The position numbers and the translations under genes were made by a program. Below, piece by piece: positions 31,100-42,062 of a DNA stretch of 64,000 nucleotides. The stretch's first letter is position 1. Every line of letters starts with the position of its first letter. Origin of the DNA: Hybos culiciformis. Taxonomy: Eukaryota; Arthropoda; Insecta; Diptera; Hybotidae. The notes beneath the pieces were generated by a model that saw nothing but the letters and a program-made list of their open reading frames with translations, searched no databases and was not told where the DNA came from. The stretch is taken from positions 85,888,930 to 85,952,929 of the forward strand of contig OZ023273.1 of NCBI GenBank assembly GCA_964007475.1. Reading direction: 5' to 3'.

Positions 31100-33717
31100 G
31101 GCAATTTATTGCCTTGAAGTGCAGTGGTGTTAAGATACACCCCAACTCAATTAATACATTTCAAACATTCAATAACTAATAACATACTAATGGTTTTTAT
31201 ACTTAACAACTACTTTTCTGGATTAGATGATTTCAATATTGGTTGGGTTCCTTTGGATGATGCTCAGATAGGTATTTTCTCCCTAAATTGTCGTAGTGTG
31301 TCTGCTATAACTAAATTCAATAGACTAAGAAACTGTCTATTTTAGTTGCCAACTGTTCCTCAGATTATTTGTCTTCAAGAGACTTGGATCTCATATATCA
31401 ATACTGATCTTTATAAGATACCTGGGTTTAATTCAATTTTCTCATGTAGAAATGATAACTACGGCGTCGTTGCATTATATATTAATAAAAATATTGATTT
31501 CAATGTAATTTCTTCGAGAACGAATTAAGCGATCACAATATCCTAGTAATTAACCTTCCTTTAAATTTCAAAAGTAATAATAAAACCTCAATAACATAAA
31601 TTTATATTGGCCATAATATGATAAAACATGAGCTCTCAGTCTCCTTAACCTACTACGATCCGAACAGTTTTTGTGACTCCGATACTTTGTTAGATTTCCT
31701 GATAGAAAAAATCAATTATATTACCGAAAAAAACACAAAACGATCCCAAATTTGAATAAACTCTCAATATTCTGCTGCTCCCTGGATCAACAAAAACTTA
31801 AAAATTTTAATTAGAAAAAAAAACTTATTAGGAAAAAATTAAAAAAAATAATGAATACTTGAAGACTAAATGTGCAAGACTACGTAAGCTTGTGTCCTAT
31901 TGTTTAAAAAAATGTGAGGTACAATACTATTCCTCAGGCCTAAAAAACTGTGGCGGAGACAGCAGGAAAACTTGGAAATTTATTAACACCACTCTTAATA
32001 GAAAATCTAAGGATGGAGTTAAATCCATCAAGAGTACAGATGGAGATGGAGTCATTCATTGCAATTCGGATTCCATTGTAAATGCCTTCAAAAACTATTT
32101 CATTGACAGCACCTATAATTCTGATCCCACCGATTCAAGTATTGATTACCGCTTCTCACCTGACTTACTTTCCTCAATCTTTGTGCCTACAACAAACCGA
32201 TTGTGTTACAGTTTCAAAATTCATACAAAAATTAGATGCCAACAAGGCGGTCGGGTGGGATGGCATATCAAATTCTACACTTAAATTATGCAGTGAAGAA
32301 CTAGTGCCGTTTCTTACTAGGCTTATAAATCTAGTTATAGACACTTCCATTTATCCCAAATCTCTCGAGATCCAAGATATTATCCCGGTGACAAAATAGA
32401 TATATGTAACTATCGAACAATTTCTGTGTTACCTGCAATTAATAAATTAGTTGAAAAAGTAATTTTTCTTCAATTGATGGAATTTTTAAATCGAAACTCC
32501 TTTCTTTATCACCGACAGTTCGGCTTTAGACCAGGGGAGAACACAGGAACTGCTATCTTAACTATCATAGATAATATTGTGGAAGAGCTTGAAATGGGTA
32601 GGTGGCCTCTTTCTAGACCTCAGTAAGGCATTCGATATGGTCAATCATGATATTCTTCTGATCAAACCACGTTATGCTGGGGTTAGAACAGGTGCTCTTA
32701 ATCTTTTCAGAAGCTATCTTAGTGATAGAGTTCAATTTGTACCGATGAAAGAAGGTGGTAAAAGTACTTCTAAACCAATATGTCAAGACGTTCCTCAAAG
32801 GAGTGTTTTGGGCCCCCTATTTTTCTTGAAATGATCTATATTCGTATGCCTTAACTGGTAATTTAAATTTGTTTGCAGATGACACTTCCTTGTTTTATCC
32901 TGACCCTTCTATTTCTCATATCACTAACTTAATTGAAACTGACTTTCTCCTGCTTGACAAGTACATAAAATCAAACAAGCTTGAGCTAAATGTAAATAAA
33001 ACCCAATTTATTCTCTTCGGCACTAATCAAAGGAAGAGGGCAAACGATATCACCCGAGTAACAGTAAATCTTAATAATAACCCTTTAACTGAATGTGAAA
33101 ATGTTAAATTTCTAGGAATTACAATCTCAAATAATCTCGCCTGGAACTCCCACATTTCCAATGTAAGTAAAAAAATTTCTCCAGCATTAGGAATCCTGAC
33201 TAAGTATAAACATCGTTTTCCTACCCCTGTGAAGAGACAAATTTATTTCGCACTAATACAGTTGCACCTATCTTAAATAACATCAGTCTGGGCTGGTGGT
33301 AATATTATCGAGATAAGTAAGCTGCAGCGCTTGCAAAATCGAGCTCTTAAAACTGTTTTCAAATTGTATCGTCTGACTTTTTCAATATCGCTATACTCAG
33401 AACAAGTTCTTGATAATTTACCAATTAAGGGTTTATACTTTCTAAAGGTTGTATGTTTTGTTTATAAGGTCTTAAATAACATAGGGCTTAATATTATACA
33501 ATTTCCACTAATATCGCATAATATGATTACTAGAGATGTAGGGAATTTAGAAGTACCCCGGTGCTTCCATGAATCCGGTAAGCAACGTATAAGTGTCTCA
33601 GGGCCTACGCTTTTTAGACAAATTCCATCTGACTTGTTTCTGACTCGGTCATTTTCTATGTTCAAGGTTTGGATCATCAGATGGATAATAGAAAATAATC
33701 TGGATCTCTGTGTCTGA
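31100..33717 (+). pseudogene. Decayed LINE ORF2 of a second family (endonuclease and RT)
   Basis: The endonuclease is recognisable from IGIFSLNCRSVSA, IICLQETWIS and SDHNILVI (31230-31560). RT follows in shifting frames: FGFRPGENTGTAI, LFLDLSKAFDMVNHDILL (motif A), VPQRSVLGPLFF (motif B, QG lost), LFADDTSLFYPD (motif C, 32870), LELNVNKTQFILFG and FLGITISNNLAWNSHI. The C-terminal block (33331-33717) includes QNRALKTVF and GPTLFRQIPSDL. At least six frameshifts or stops separate these pieces. The order is collinear with one ORF2. It is a different family from the YADDMK-type LINE just upstream. Confidence 0.85.
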
Positions 33718-34515
33718 GTTAGATAAAATGTACTTTTGGTACCAGTTTTTTAGGGAATGAGCTTACATATTATGGAATTACAATATTTTATAATTTTGTC
33801 TTCTCGTTTTGAATTTTGTTCCAAATTTCCTTTATTTTAGAGTCTTAGCATAGGAGCTTTTCCTAAATTGTACTAACTAATAAATTAATAATTTTTGTAT
33901 GTTAAATATACCAATTGAATTTAGTATTAAATTATCTTATTTGCTGTATTACATTAAACTTTAATCAATTAATAAATAATAATTTTAATGTGTAATGTGT
34001 AATGATTAATAATTTAAAAAAAATATATATATAAACTGTGAATTGTCATATGTGTACAAGCTGGAACATCTTTTAATGTACTTAAACGCATCGTACTTAA
34101 TTTCTCATGCTCCTAAAAAGCTTCTCAAAGCGCTGGAGCAATATTTGTTTTGGCTTAATTTCTATAGTAACTAATGAAATATTTTCCAGCTTACATATGA
34201 TTTATATTAATTTTTATTCAATTATAAAATACAATAAGTTTTCAGTCTGTATAAAATACTGATATGTATGTAAGACTTTGTTTTATTGTTAATTATCTCA
34301 AATGTTTATAAAAATGGAATAATAATAATAAAAAAAAAAATTCTTCCTAAATAACCTGGAAGAAATAAAATTATATATTTGTTGTAAGCGGAAGTTGACA
34401 GAGTCCAAATCAAGAAAGCTGATGTTATTGTATTATTACTGTACGTATTTTGAACACACAAGAATAATTTAACTTAATCAGTAATAAATTCAAGCTCATT
34501 GTAATAACTAAAATT
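33718..34515. other. LINE 3' tail and AT-rich sequence up to the scaffold gap
   Basis: The ORF2 stop is followed by AT-rich sequence with TGTAATGTGTAATGATTAAT near 33990-34010 and an A run, a possible LINE 3' end. Then comes sequence in which I recognise nothing before the N run. Confidence 0.45.
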
Positions 34516-34715
34516 NNNNNNNNNNNNNNNNNNNNNNNNNNNNNNNNNNNNNNNNNNNNNNNNNNNNNNNNNNNNNNNNNNNNNNNNNNNNNNNNNNNNN
34601 NNNNNNNNNNNNNNNNNNNNNNNNNNNNNNNNNNNNNNNNNNNNNNNNNNNNNNNNNNNNNNNNNNNNNNNNNNNNNNNNNNNNNNNNNNNNNNNNNNNN
34701 NNNNNNNNNNNNNNN
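34516..34715. other. Assembly gap (200 N)
   Basis: Exactly 200 unknown bases. Order, orientation and distance of the two sides depend on scaffolding, so features left and right should not be assumed to be linked at base-pair scale. Confidence 0.99.
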
Positions 34716-36191
34716 GAACGCTATCTGCCTTATTAAACAAGAATGGCGTAAGTATTAAAAGTGAAGTGTAAATATTCTTGACCATATCCATTTAATTTTA
34801 AATTTTATTTTCCGGCAATTGAAGACTTAAAAATTGGGAACAATTTGACAATCTCCATATAAATATTCTAAAATAAAGACCAGAAAAACTTGAAGATTCA
34901 CCTCAAAAAAACTATCAAACTAGAATTACTTCTAGTTTTCACAATTACCTTTTACTTATAATTATTTTTATTAAATAAATGAAAAGCGTAATAAGATTGA
35001 TATACTCTATTATAGAAATTTAGGTAGGTAGGTATACCAAAAAAGACAAAAAACCAAAAAAAAAATACAAGGAATAAAGATAATTTGGACATTTACTTAC
35101 CAAAGTCAATTCGATATCTTTCTATCTCGTGCTCATCATCGCTAGACATCATGATAGTATTTTTTTTTTTTTTTACTTAATTCTGAAATTTCTAATAAAA
35201 ATTTTTAATAAAAATTTTTAGCAATAATTTTTTATTTTATTTTTATTTACTTTTTTTCATGCGTGCAAATTATCCACTGTCAAAATCTTAAGTAATGGTA
35301 ACACTCAATAATATAATGTTGTATAACTTTGTAATATAACAAAGGAAAATTGATATACATATTATAATATCTAAAAGGTTCTAAAGAGACAAAATTTTAT
35401 TGAATACTTTTAAAATTTAAAATGGTAATTTATGCTTAGGCTCAATAAATTATTACTAAAAATATTAAATAATTTGATTAAATAGAAGATATACAAAAAA
35501 ATAATTTAAATACTTGCAAATATATTTAATTTTTATTCTTTACTCTTTCTATTTAATATAAAAATTTTATTTATAATATTTTTTCGTTTTACCTTTAATT
35601 TTTTTTACTTGTAGTTGAGTTTTCTATTTAGAGTATCATATTATAAAAAAAGGTTTAATCATTTATCATAAACTTCAATCAATGATTTTTTTATTATGAA
35701 ACTTTATATATTACTTTATATATACAAATAAAATTACTAGTATAGAACAATGAATTTAAAAACACCTTAATCAAAAAAGAAGTATGTAGAACAAAAAAGG
35801 CGACTTCTAAAATTAAACATAAAAATAAAACTCGCACTATATCAATAAAAATAAGTTTGAAAATATTTTAAATTTTCTTACCCCGTTCCATTTCATATTC
35901 TATCATATTACTATATTAGTTTTTACTAATAATAATCATTGGAAATGCTAAAAAATCCTTTTCAGATATTTCTTTGAAGTATAATCAAATTTAATTTACT
36001 GTAAATTTAAGCCTATGTATTTCATATCAATTATAAAACCTTATTATAGCACATAGCAAATGGATGCCATCAATATTTCAAAGAACTATTATATGAATAA
36101 TTCTTTACCGTGTCTGTGTTGTTTCTGTCTCTCGTAAATTATTCTTTAATGGAAAAGTAATATTGGATCCTTTATTATGAATAATATATTC
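34716..36191. other. AT-rich sequence right of the gap
   Basis: Apart from the possible exon at 35101-35152, I see no gene, terminal repeats or array. Confidence 0.5.
35101..35152 (-). CDS. Candidate first coding exon (18 residues)
   Basis: On the - strand an ATG at 35152 opens MMSSDDEHEIERYRIDF and meets a consensus donor (GACTTTG|GTAAGTAAATG) after 52 bases. An acidic start followed by a good donor looks like the first exon of a gene running leftward across the gap. No later exon is identified, and the strings could be coincidental. Confidence 0.3.
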
Positions 36192-36199
36192 GATGTTTC

Positions 36200-36466
36200 G
36201 GATCATGTCTAGAATACACCCCGGCGGGGTGTATTCTAGACATGTGGAAAAAATTCTAAAATAAATAAAATTTACTACATTTGAAGTTTATTTACAAGGA
36301 ATAAAATATCTCACGAATGCACTAGGATTTGTAATAAACATGAATCACAACTAGTGTATTCTAAAATATGCAATTTTTAATGCTAGTTTTCATATTACTT
36401 TCCAGATTTTCACTAACAGTATGTTATAAACTCATAAATTTACGGGATGTATTCTAGACATGATCC
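36200..36466. mobile_element. 267-bp inverted-repeat element with 8-bp duplication and a self-folded left end
   Basis: The ends read GGATCATGTCTAGAATACAC inward (23 of 24 bases match). The sequence GATGTTTC flanks both sides (36192-36199 and 36467-36474), an 8-bp target-site duplication. Right after the left terminal repeat its inverted copy follows (CGGGGTGTATTCTAGACATG), making a perfect 19-bp-arm palindrome around GGC. An 8-bp duplication fits hAT or Merlin; GG at the terminus is compatible with Merlin. Confidence 0.85.
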
Positions 36467-36734
36467 GATGTTTCTTCTAATGTAAAAATCATAGACTAGT
36501 ACAGAGATTAATTCTTTCTATTTGCTGGAAATCTACTTCTGCATCATTAAATAGAAAATATACACTCTAGAAAATCGATAGTTTTGGTCGTAATTTTACG
36601 TCGATTATCATGGTAATTTTTGATGTAATATTACCCTCGTTATTTAAGATTCAACTGATAAAGGCGTAAAAAAAATAAAAATCACAAAAAATAGTAAAAT
36701 TGTACAAGTTGTGTATTTTTTACATTGAAAATAA

Positions 36735-37165
36735 GGGTAAATTTATTCGTTTTTGTTTAAAAATTTACTCTTTTTGTATAAATTTACCCTTGTTGGCTTA
36801 AAAATATGCACTGCTTGGTTTAAACTTAAAATTTTTGACTTAAAAATATAAACTCCTTGGTGTAAGCTTACACTCATTGGTTTAATTATCTGTACTCCCT
36901 GTTGTTAACTTACGTCCTGTGGCTTAATAATATGTGCTCTGATATAAATTTACATTATATGGTTTAAAAATATACACGCCGTTTTGTAAGCGTACGCTTT
37001 GTTGCTTAACATTGTACACTCTTGGTCTAAATTTACACCTGTGGTTTAATAATAAAAACTCTCTGGTGTAAAAGTTAAACTCTGTAGTTTAATGTGTACA
37101 CTCCAGGTGTAAATTTAAACTCTGGGATTTAAAAAAGTACATCAGAGTTGTAAATTGTAAGCATA
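36735..37165 (+). repeat. Degenerate minisatellite, about 41-bp period, roughly ten units
   Basis: Units follow a consensus close to TTGGTTTAAAAATATACACT followed by CCTTGGTGTAAATTTACACT. The GTGTAAATTTACAC half is palindromic. Landmark copies lie near 36776, 36818, 36860, 36902, 36943, 36985, 37025, 37066 and 37106. Divergence between units is substantial, so the array is old. Confidence 0.8.
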
Positions 37166-37245
37166 TTGTAAATCGCCAACACACCACACAGAAAATGTGT
37201 ATACCAAATTTATATTTTCTATTTTATATGTTTTTAAATTTCAAT

Positions 37246-37316
37246 ACCGTGGCCTAGTGGTAGTGTTGGCTGATTGCAATGTTAAGGACGCAGGTTCGAA
37301 TCCCGAAGACGGCATA
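37246..37316 (+). other. tRNA-like sequence with strong A and B boxes
   Basis: Reads TACCGTGGCCTAGTGGTAGT (A box TGGCCTAGTGG) and, 40 bases later, GGTTCGAATCC, a perfect B box. The 3' GACGGCA can pair only partly with the 5' ACCGT, and the anticodon arm is irregular. It is likely a tRNA-derived SINE head or tRNA pseudogene. It sits between two tandem arrays. Confidence 0.7.
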
Positions 37317-37380
37317 AGAAAAATTCAATAAGAAGAAATTGAAAAAATTAAATAATAAAAAAAAATCAAAAAAAAAAAAA

Positions 37381-37557
37381 TTTAGAAAATGATTATTTCC
37401 AATTTGAAAATGATTATTTCCATTTAGAAAATGATTATTTCCATTTAGAAAATGATTATTTCCATTTAGAAAATGATTATTTCCATTTTGAAAATGATTA
37501 TTTCCATTTTGAAAATGATTATTTCCATTTTGAAAATGATTATTTCCAATTTGAAGT
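37381..37557 (+). repeat. 21-bp tandem repeat, eight copies
   Basis: Eight nearly identical copies of GAAAATGATTATTTCCATTT plus one variable base, with ends near 37390, 37411, 37432, 37453, 37474, 37496, 37517 and 37538. It begins about 65 bases after the tRNA-like sequence. Higher identity than the 41-bp array suggests a more recent expansion. Confidence 0.93.
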
Positions 37558-39697
37558 TGAAAAGGTATAGAGTGTAGACTTTGTTTCTATTTATACAAGC
37601 AAACCGATTTTACTTGGTATATCTACACGCAGAATATTTTTATATCATAAAGTGCAAGGAATTTTTTTATATGTTATAAGCTAAGTATTTTATACGAAAA
37701 GGGTCTCATCTAATACACAACATAGCCGTAGTGATACATCAATATCTTTAAATATTAAATTCATTTAATATAAACTCTTTTACTACAAAACAAAGATAAA
37801 TTACAATTTTTTATTGTTTATCTATGTATAGGAAAGAATATCGGGACCATTTTTAAAATTATGACCGAATTCGTCTCTTAATATGTTATAAAAGACATAT
37901 TAGCATTTTTTTCTAAAGAAAATGATGTACTTCTCGTTTTTTAGGGTTGCCAAAAGAACCTAAATAAAAAAAAAAATTCGGAATTTTTTATTATATATTA
38001 TTTAGTCAATACAGTAAATGTTTATATCAATTTTTATTTGCTTCATGTAATACGCTGCTAAAAAATTTTTACGATTATTAGTAGAGGATTCACTTTTTGT
38101 CAGATATTTTATATTTTTTTCTCTCGTAAACTAGGAAAACAATTTTTATCATTATGTGCAAAATAAATTTAAAATTATTTCTTTAGTTAGAGAATAAAAA
38201 TAAAAGCTATACTTCTATGAAACCGTTTCATTTATGAATATCCTCTTTTTCGATTATAATAAAGTTTATTCTATAAAATTTTTTATAATACGATAACTAA
38301 AAATATGATTTTCTTAATTAATAATATTTTTGAGGTATAAGTCAACCTAAAATACAAAACTTACGTATGATTTAATATCAAATCCATATTTAAGCGTGAA
38401 AGTGCAATATAAAAAAAATCAGAATACATGATTCTGTTAGATATATGCAAATTATTATTTTTTCAATAATATTTAGAAAGTTAGCTCTGAAAAAATTCTT
38501 TCAAGTATTTGATTGATCAATTGCATCCTTTTCTTATTATTCGTTTTTTTTATGGATTTTTATTCTGATATGGATTGTACAAGTAATATTTGTATAAAAC
38601 GTATTTGTTCGCACAATAGTCGTACAAACTACACTATTGTATTTGACACAAAAAAAAACAAAGAATTTTTTTGAAAAAACATTTATGACGTTTAAAATGT
38701 AGTAATTTATCATAATGTAATGAATTAGAATAATATTTTTTGGATATTCATTTTACAGTTAAGTTAATTCAATGTAAAATGAAAATTAGTACATATAAAG
38801 CCATTTATAAATGGGATTTTATACTAAATTCAGACATATCAGTCTTCTAAATATGTATTATTTGTACGATGTATGTTTTTTGTTAGAAGTAAGCATTTTT
38901 TTTTATTCTAATTCTGAAAATACTAGAGACATCGTGGGGAAAAAATAAAAATGTATTTAACTTATAACCATAGATATAACTATAGCCATATTTTATGTGT
39001 TTTAAAAATTACTTCGCAACTAATCAATTTATCTAGAACGTAATAGATACAACAAATAAGCGTTTTACAGCGAAAATATAGTGAATAATTGAACTATTAC
39101 TTGTTCTATAACTTTTCTAAATATAGTTCCAAAATCATCTAAAACCCTCTTCTTATCATATTGATGCACTATATTGATTTATAATATGTTTTTTTATATA
39201 AGTATCTTATATAGCCTTAAATATGTTAAATTTATAAAATCATAAAATTTTATTTTTGGTACAATTGAATTGGGAAATAATAGCCCTTTAAAAGCTAAAA
39301 TACTAATTACATAGTCCTTCATACAAAGCTATATTTTAAAAACGCCATCACCCATATTCATTATTAAAATTATTTTTTGTGATATAAATAAGTATAAAAG
39401 TTACATGTTTATAACGGACATATAAAAAATAACTATATTTAATTTTTTTATAAAAAACAGTTTGTTTTACTATAACCGGTTAAGCAACCCATCGATAAAT
39501 TTTCTTTATATATAAACAATTAAATTACATAAAATTGTGCTGTAAATATTTTTAAATTATTTTTTCACAAGAATCTTCAAAATTTATATTAATATTTTTG
39601 GGTATAATGTAGTCAAGCATATAAAAATACGCCCCTTTTATTAAACATCTTGCCATAATTATCTAAAATATAACATTATAAATACAAATAATAATGT
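37558..39697. other. Featureless AT-rich sequence
   Basis: About 2.1 kb in which I see no coding frame, array or terminal repeats. Confidence 0.5.
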
Positions 39698-39705
39698 CAT
39701 GTGAG

Positions 39706-40422
39706 TAGGGTGACCAGATCAAAAATATATTTTTGGGGTAGTATTTTATTGATGGTTTTTTTTTTCGTTGTTCACTATATAAAAATAAAACAAACTTTTT
39801 AATTCTCTGTAATATTTAATAACTAACAAAAAAAAAGTTTAAATCAAAAACGAAAAACAAAAAACTTACATCGAACTACAACACAATTGAATTTTTTTAT
39901 TTTCGAATCTTATATCTAAATTATATTTTTCAGTTTTCAGTTTCCTTTCAGTTTTCTTCCAAATAATATATATATATATATATATTTTTTTTGAATAATA
40001 TATTTTATATATTTTTAATAATTTATTAAATTAATTTATAATGATAACGACATATCAGCAGAGTTCGAATTTTAAAAATCAAAACATAAAGGGAATTTTT
40101 TTTTTTTTTCTCCTATCCCAAAGAAAAAGAAAAATAAAAAATCATTTGAAAAGAAAAGATTACTGAGTTTAAAGATTTTTTAAGTGATAAGAAAAACAGT
40201 GGAATAAGTGATAACTTTTTATCTTTCTTTACATTATCGGTTCAATTGATAATAATAAAAGTTAACCTCATAATGCTGAAATTTACTAGATATAAAAAAA
40301 AAAATATTTTAGGTGTTTTTGGGGTATTTTTTCCTACCCCATTACAGATTTTGGGTATTTCAGGAAAATTCAATCAAAAATGGGGTAGCCTACCCCAGAA
40401 TGGGGTATGTCTGGTCACCCTA
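39706..40422. mobile_element. Non-autonomous hAT element (717 bp)
   Basis: Both ends read TAGGGTGACCAGA inward, and CATGTGAG is duplicated at 39698-39705 and 40423-40430. Short ATGGGGTA/TACCCCA motifs lie near both ends. The interior is AT-rich with no transposase; the open frame at 40246-40482 crosses the right terminus and is not a gene. Confidence 0.92.
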
Positions 40423-40430
40423 CATGTGAG

Positions 40431-41824
40431 GCCCTTTGTTTCACATGATCTTGAATTAGAATTATTTAATTTATCTTTGTAATAGACTTAAGACTTTAAT
40501 TAATTTTTTTGCGCAACAAAAAAAATAAAAATTTGAGCTAATTAAGAATAATTAATCTTAGAGGACCCATAAATAAATTGTAAAATTTTTAAAAGTAATA
40601 AAATCCAATTATAAGGCTTATTTACACATAAAAGTGCTTTACTGTGTCTTTAATTTAAATAATCATTATACACAAGCTTCATTTTAGTTTATAAAGTTTT
40701 AATTCAAGTATACATGAAATCAATTGAATTACCTCATATTCATAATCAATTTTTTGTTTAAATTTGTGCATAATTACAATAAGATGTAGTGAAGAGATAT
40801 TATATTCACATGTTCTCCATAATGATAAAATTATACACATAGAGCTCTTAAAAATGTTCATTTCAAAGAAAATAGTTAAAAAAACTTTAAAGAATAGAAG
40901 CTTAAAAATTCCTAACGACAATACGTAAATAAAAAAAATAAAAAGCAGCCATAAAGTGCTGTTAGAAAAATATAAAAGTTATTTTTTTATCTTAGTTTTT
41001 AAATTTATATCATAAACACAAAAAAACATTATAAAAGTAATATTTTTCATCGATTAGTAATTTCCACAGAGATTTAAAGCTTTTTCGGTTTTTAAGGAAG
41101 TATAGTAACTGTCATATTGAGCTCAACTAAACATTATTCAAAGTATAAAATCATATTCCATAGATATGAAAATACTTAAGTATATGATTTATTCGTTATA
41201 TCAATAATATTAGCTACAGTACATCGAATATAAAATAAACTCATATTATAGAATGCGTTTGCCTTATTTAATAGTTTTCAACTTTCAATTTTCGATAAAT
41301 AAACTAAAAAAAAAACTGTTTTCATAGCTTGCCATATATGGGAAATACTTAAGCGGTTTTAGATTTTGAAGCACATAAACATTTTATAATTTAAAAAGTT
41401 ATTTTTTAGTTTATTGAACGCGTAATACTTAATCAAACAAGAGAAAATCAACAAAATCTTCATTATTTTTTAAAAAAAGTGATTTACATAGAAAGATTTT
41501 TAAATCATTTTTTTTATGAATAAAGATCATCTTATTACTATAGGCGTATTATTAATATCTAATTTTCTATTAATGAGTTATGTATGAAAGATACGATATT
41601 TGTTAAAATAAATCGTTCAGTATGCTTCAATTTTATCCCCGACCAATTTAAAAAAAAACTACAGTTTGTTTGAATAATCATCTTCAACCAGAATTGTTTT
41701 TAAATATTGTATTTTATAATTTTATTAAAAATATATAATCATATCCTGATGGATAATTAAATTAGATGAATTTACTATTTTTTATGATACCTCATAAAAA
41801 TTAATTTGTAATTAAGATAATACA
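40431..41824. other. Featureless AT-rich sequence
   Basis: No gene or repeat recognised. Confidence 0.5.
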
Positions 41825-41831
41825 TATTATA

Positions 41832-42055
41832 TCGCAGTCCAGAGAGTATCAGTCCGGAAAGGTTACAGCCAGGAAGAATTACACAAACTGAACAATAAAT
41901 GTCAATTTTATTATTTTTATTTATATGTGCTTCAATAAAAATATGTATATTTGAACAAAAATTTAAAATATGTATAATAATAAAATTGACATTTATTGTT
42001 TGTGTAATTCTTCCGGGCTGCAACCTCTCCGGATTGATACCTCTCTGGACTGTGA
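41832..42055. mobile_element. 224-bp foldback MITE
   Basis: The left and right arms (about 80 bases each) are inverted copies starting TC(G/A)CAGTCCAGAGAG and including GGAAGAATTACACAAAC and AATAAATGTCAATTTTATTA. TATTATA flanks both ends (41825-41831 and 42056-42062) and may be the target-site duplication, although in such AT-rich DNA this is weak. The superfamily is not assigned. Confidence 0.82.
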
Positions 42056-42062
42056 TATTATA

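Noticed and set aside
34474..34791. - strand frame running through the gap
   Set aside because: It is open only because the Ns hide stops; no evidence of coding.
37381..37557. 21-bp repeats considered as a CRISPR array
   Set aside because: Repeats are contiguous with no unique spacers, and the context is a eukaryotic genome.
40246..40482. 78-residue frame with FFPTPLQILGI
   Set aside because: It spans the right terminus of the hAT at 39706-40422 and its target duplication.
41060..41090. FHRDLK-like reading, considered as a kinase HRD motif
   Set aside because: Flanked by stops within a few codons and lacking any other kinase block; chance.
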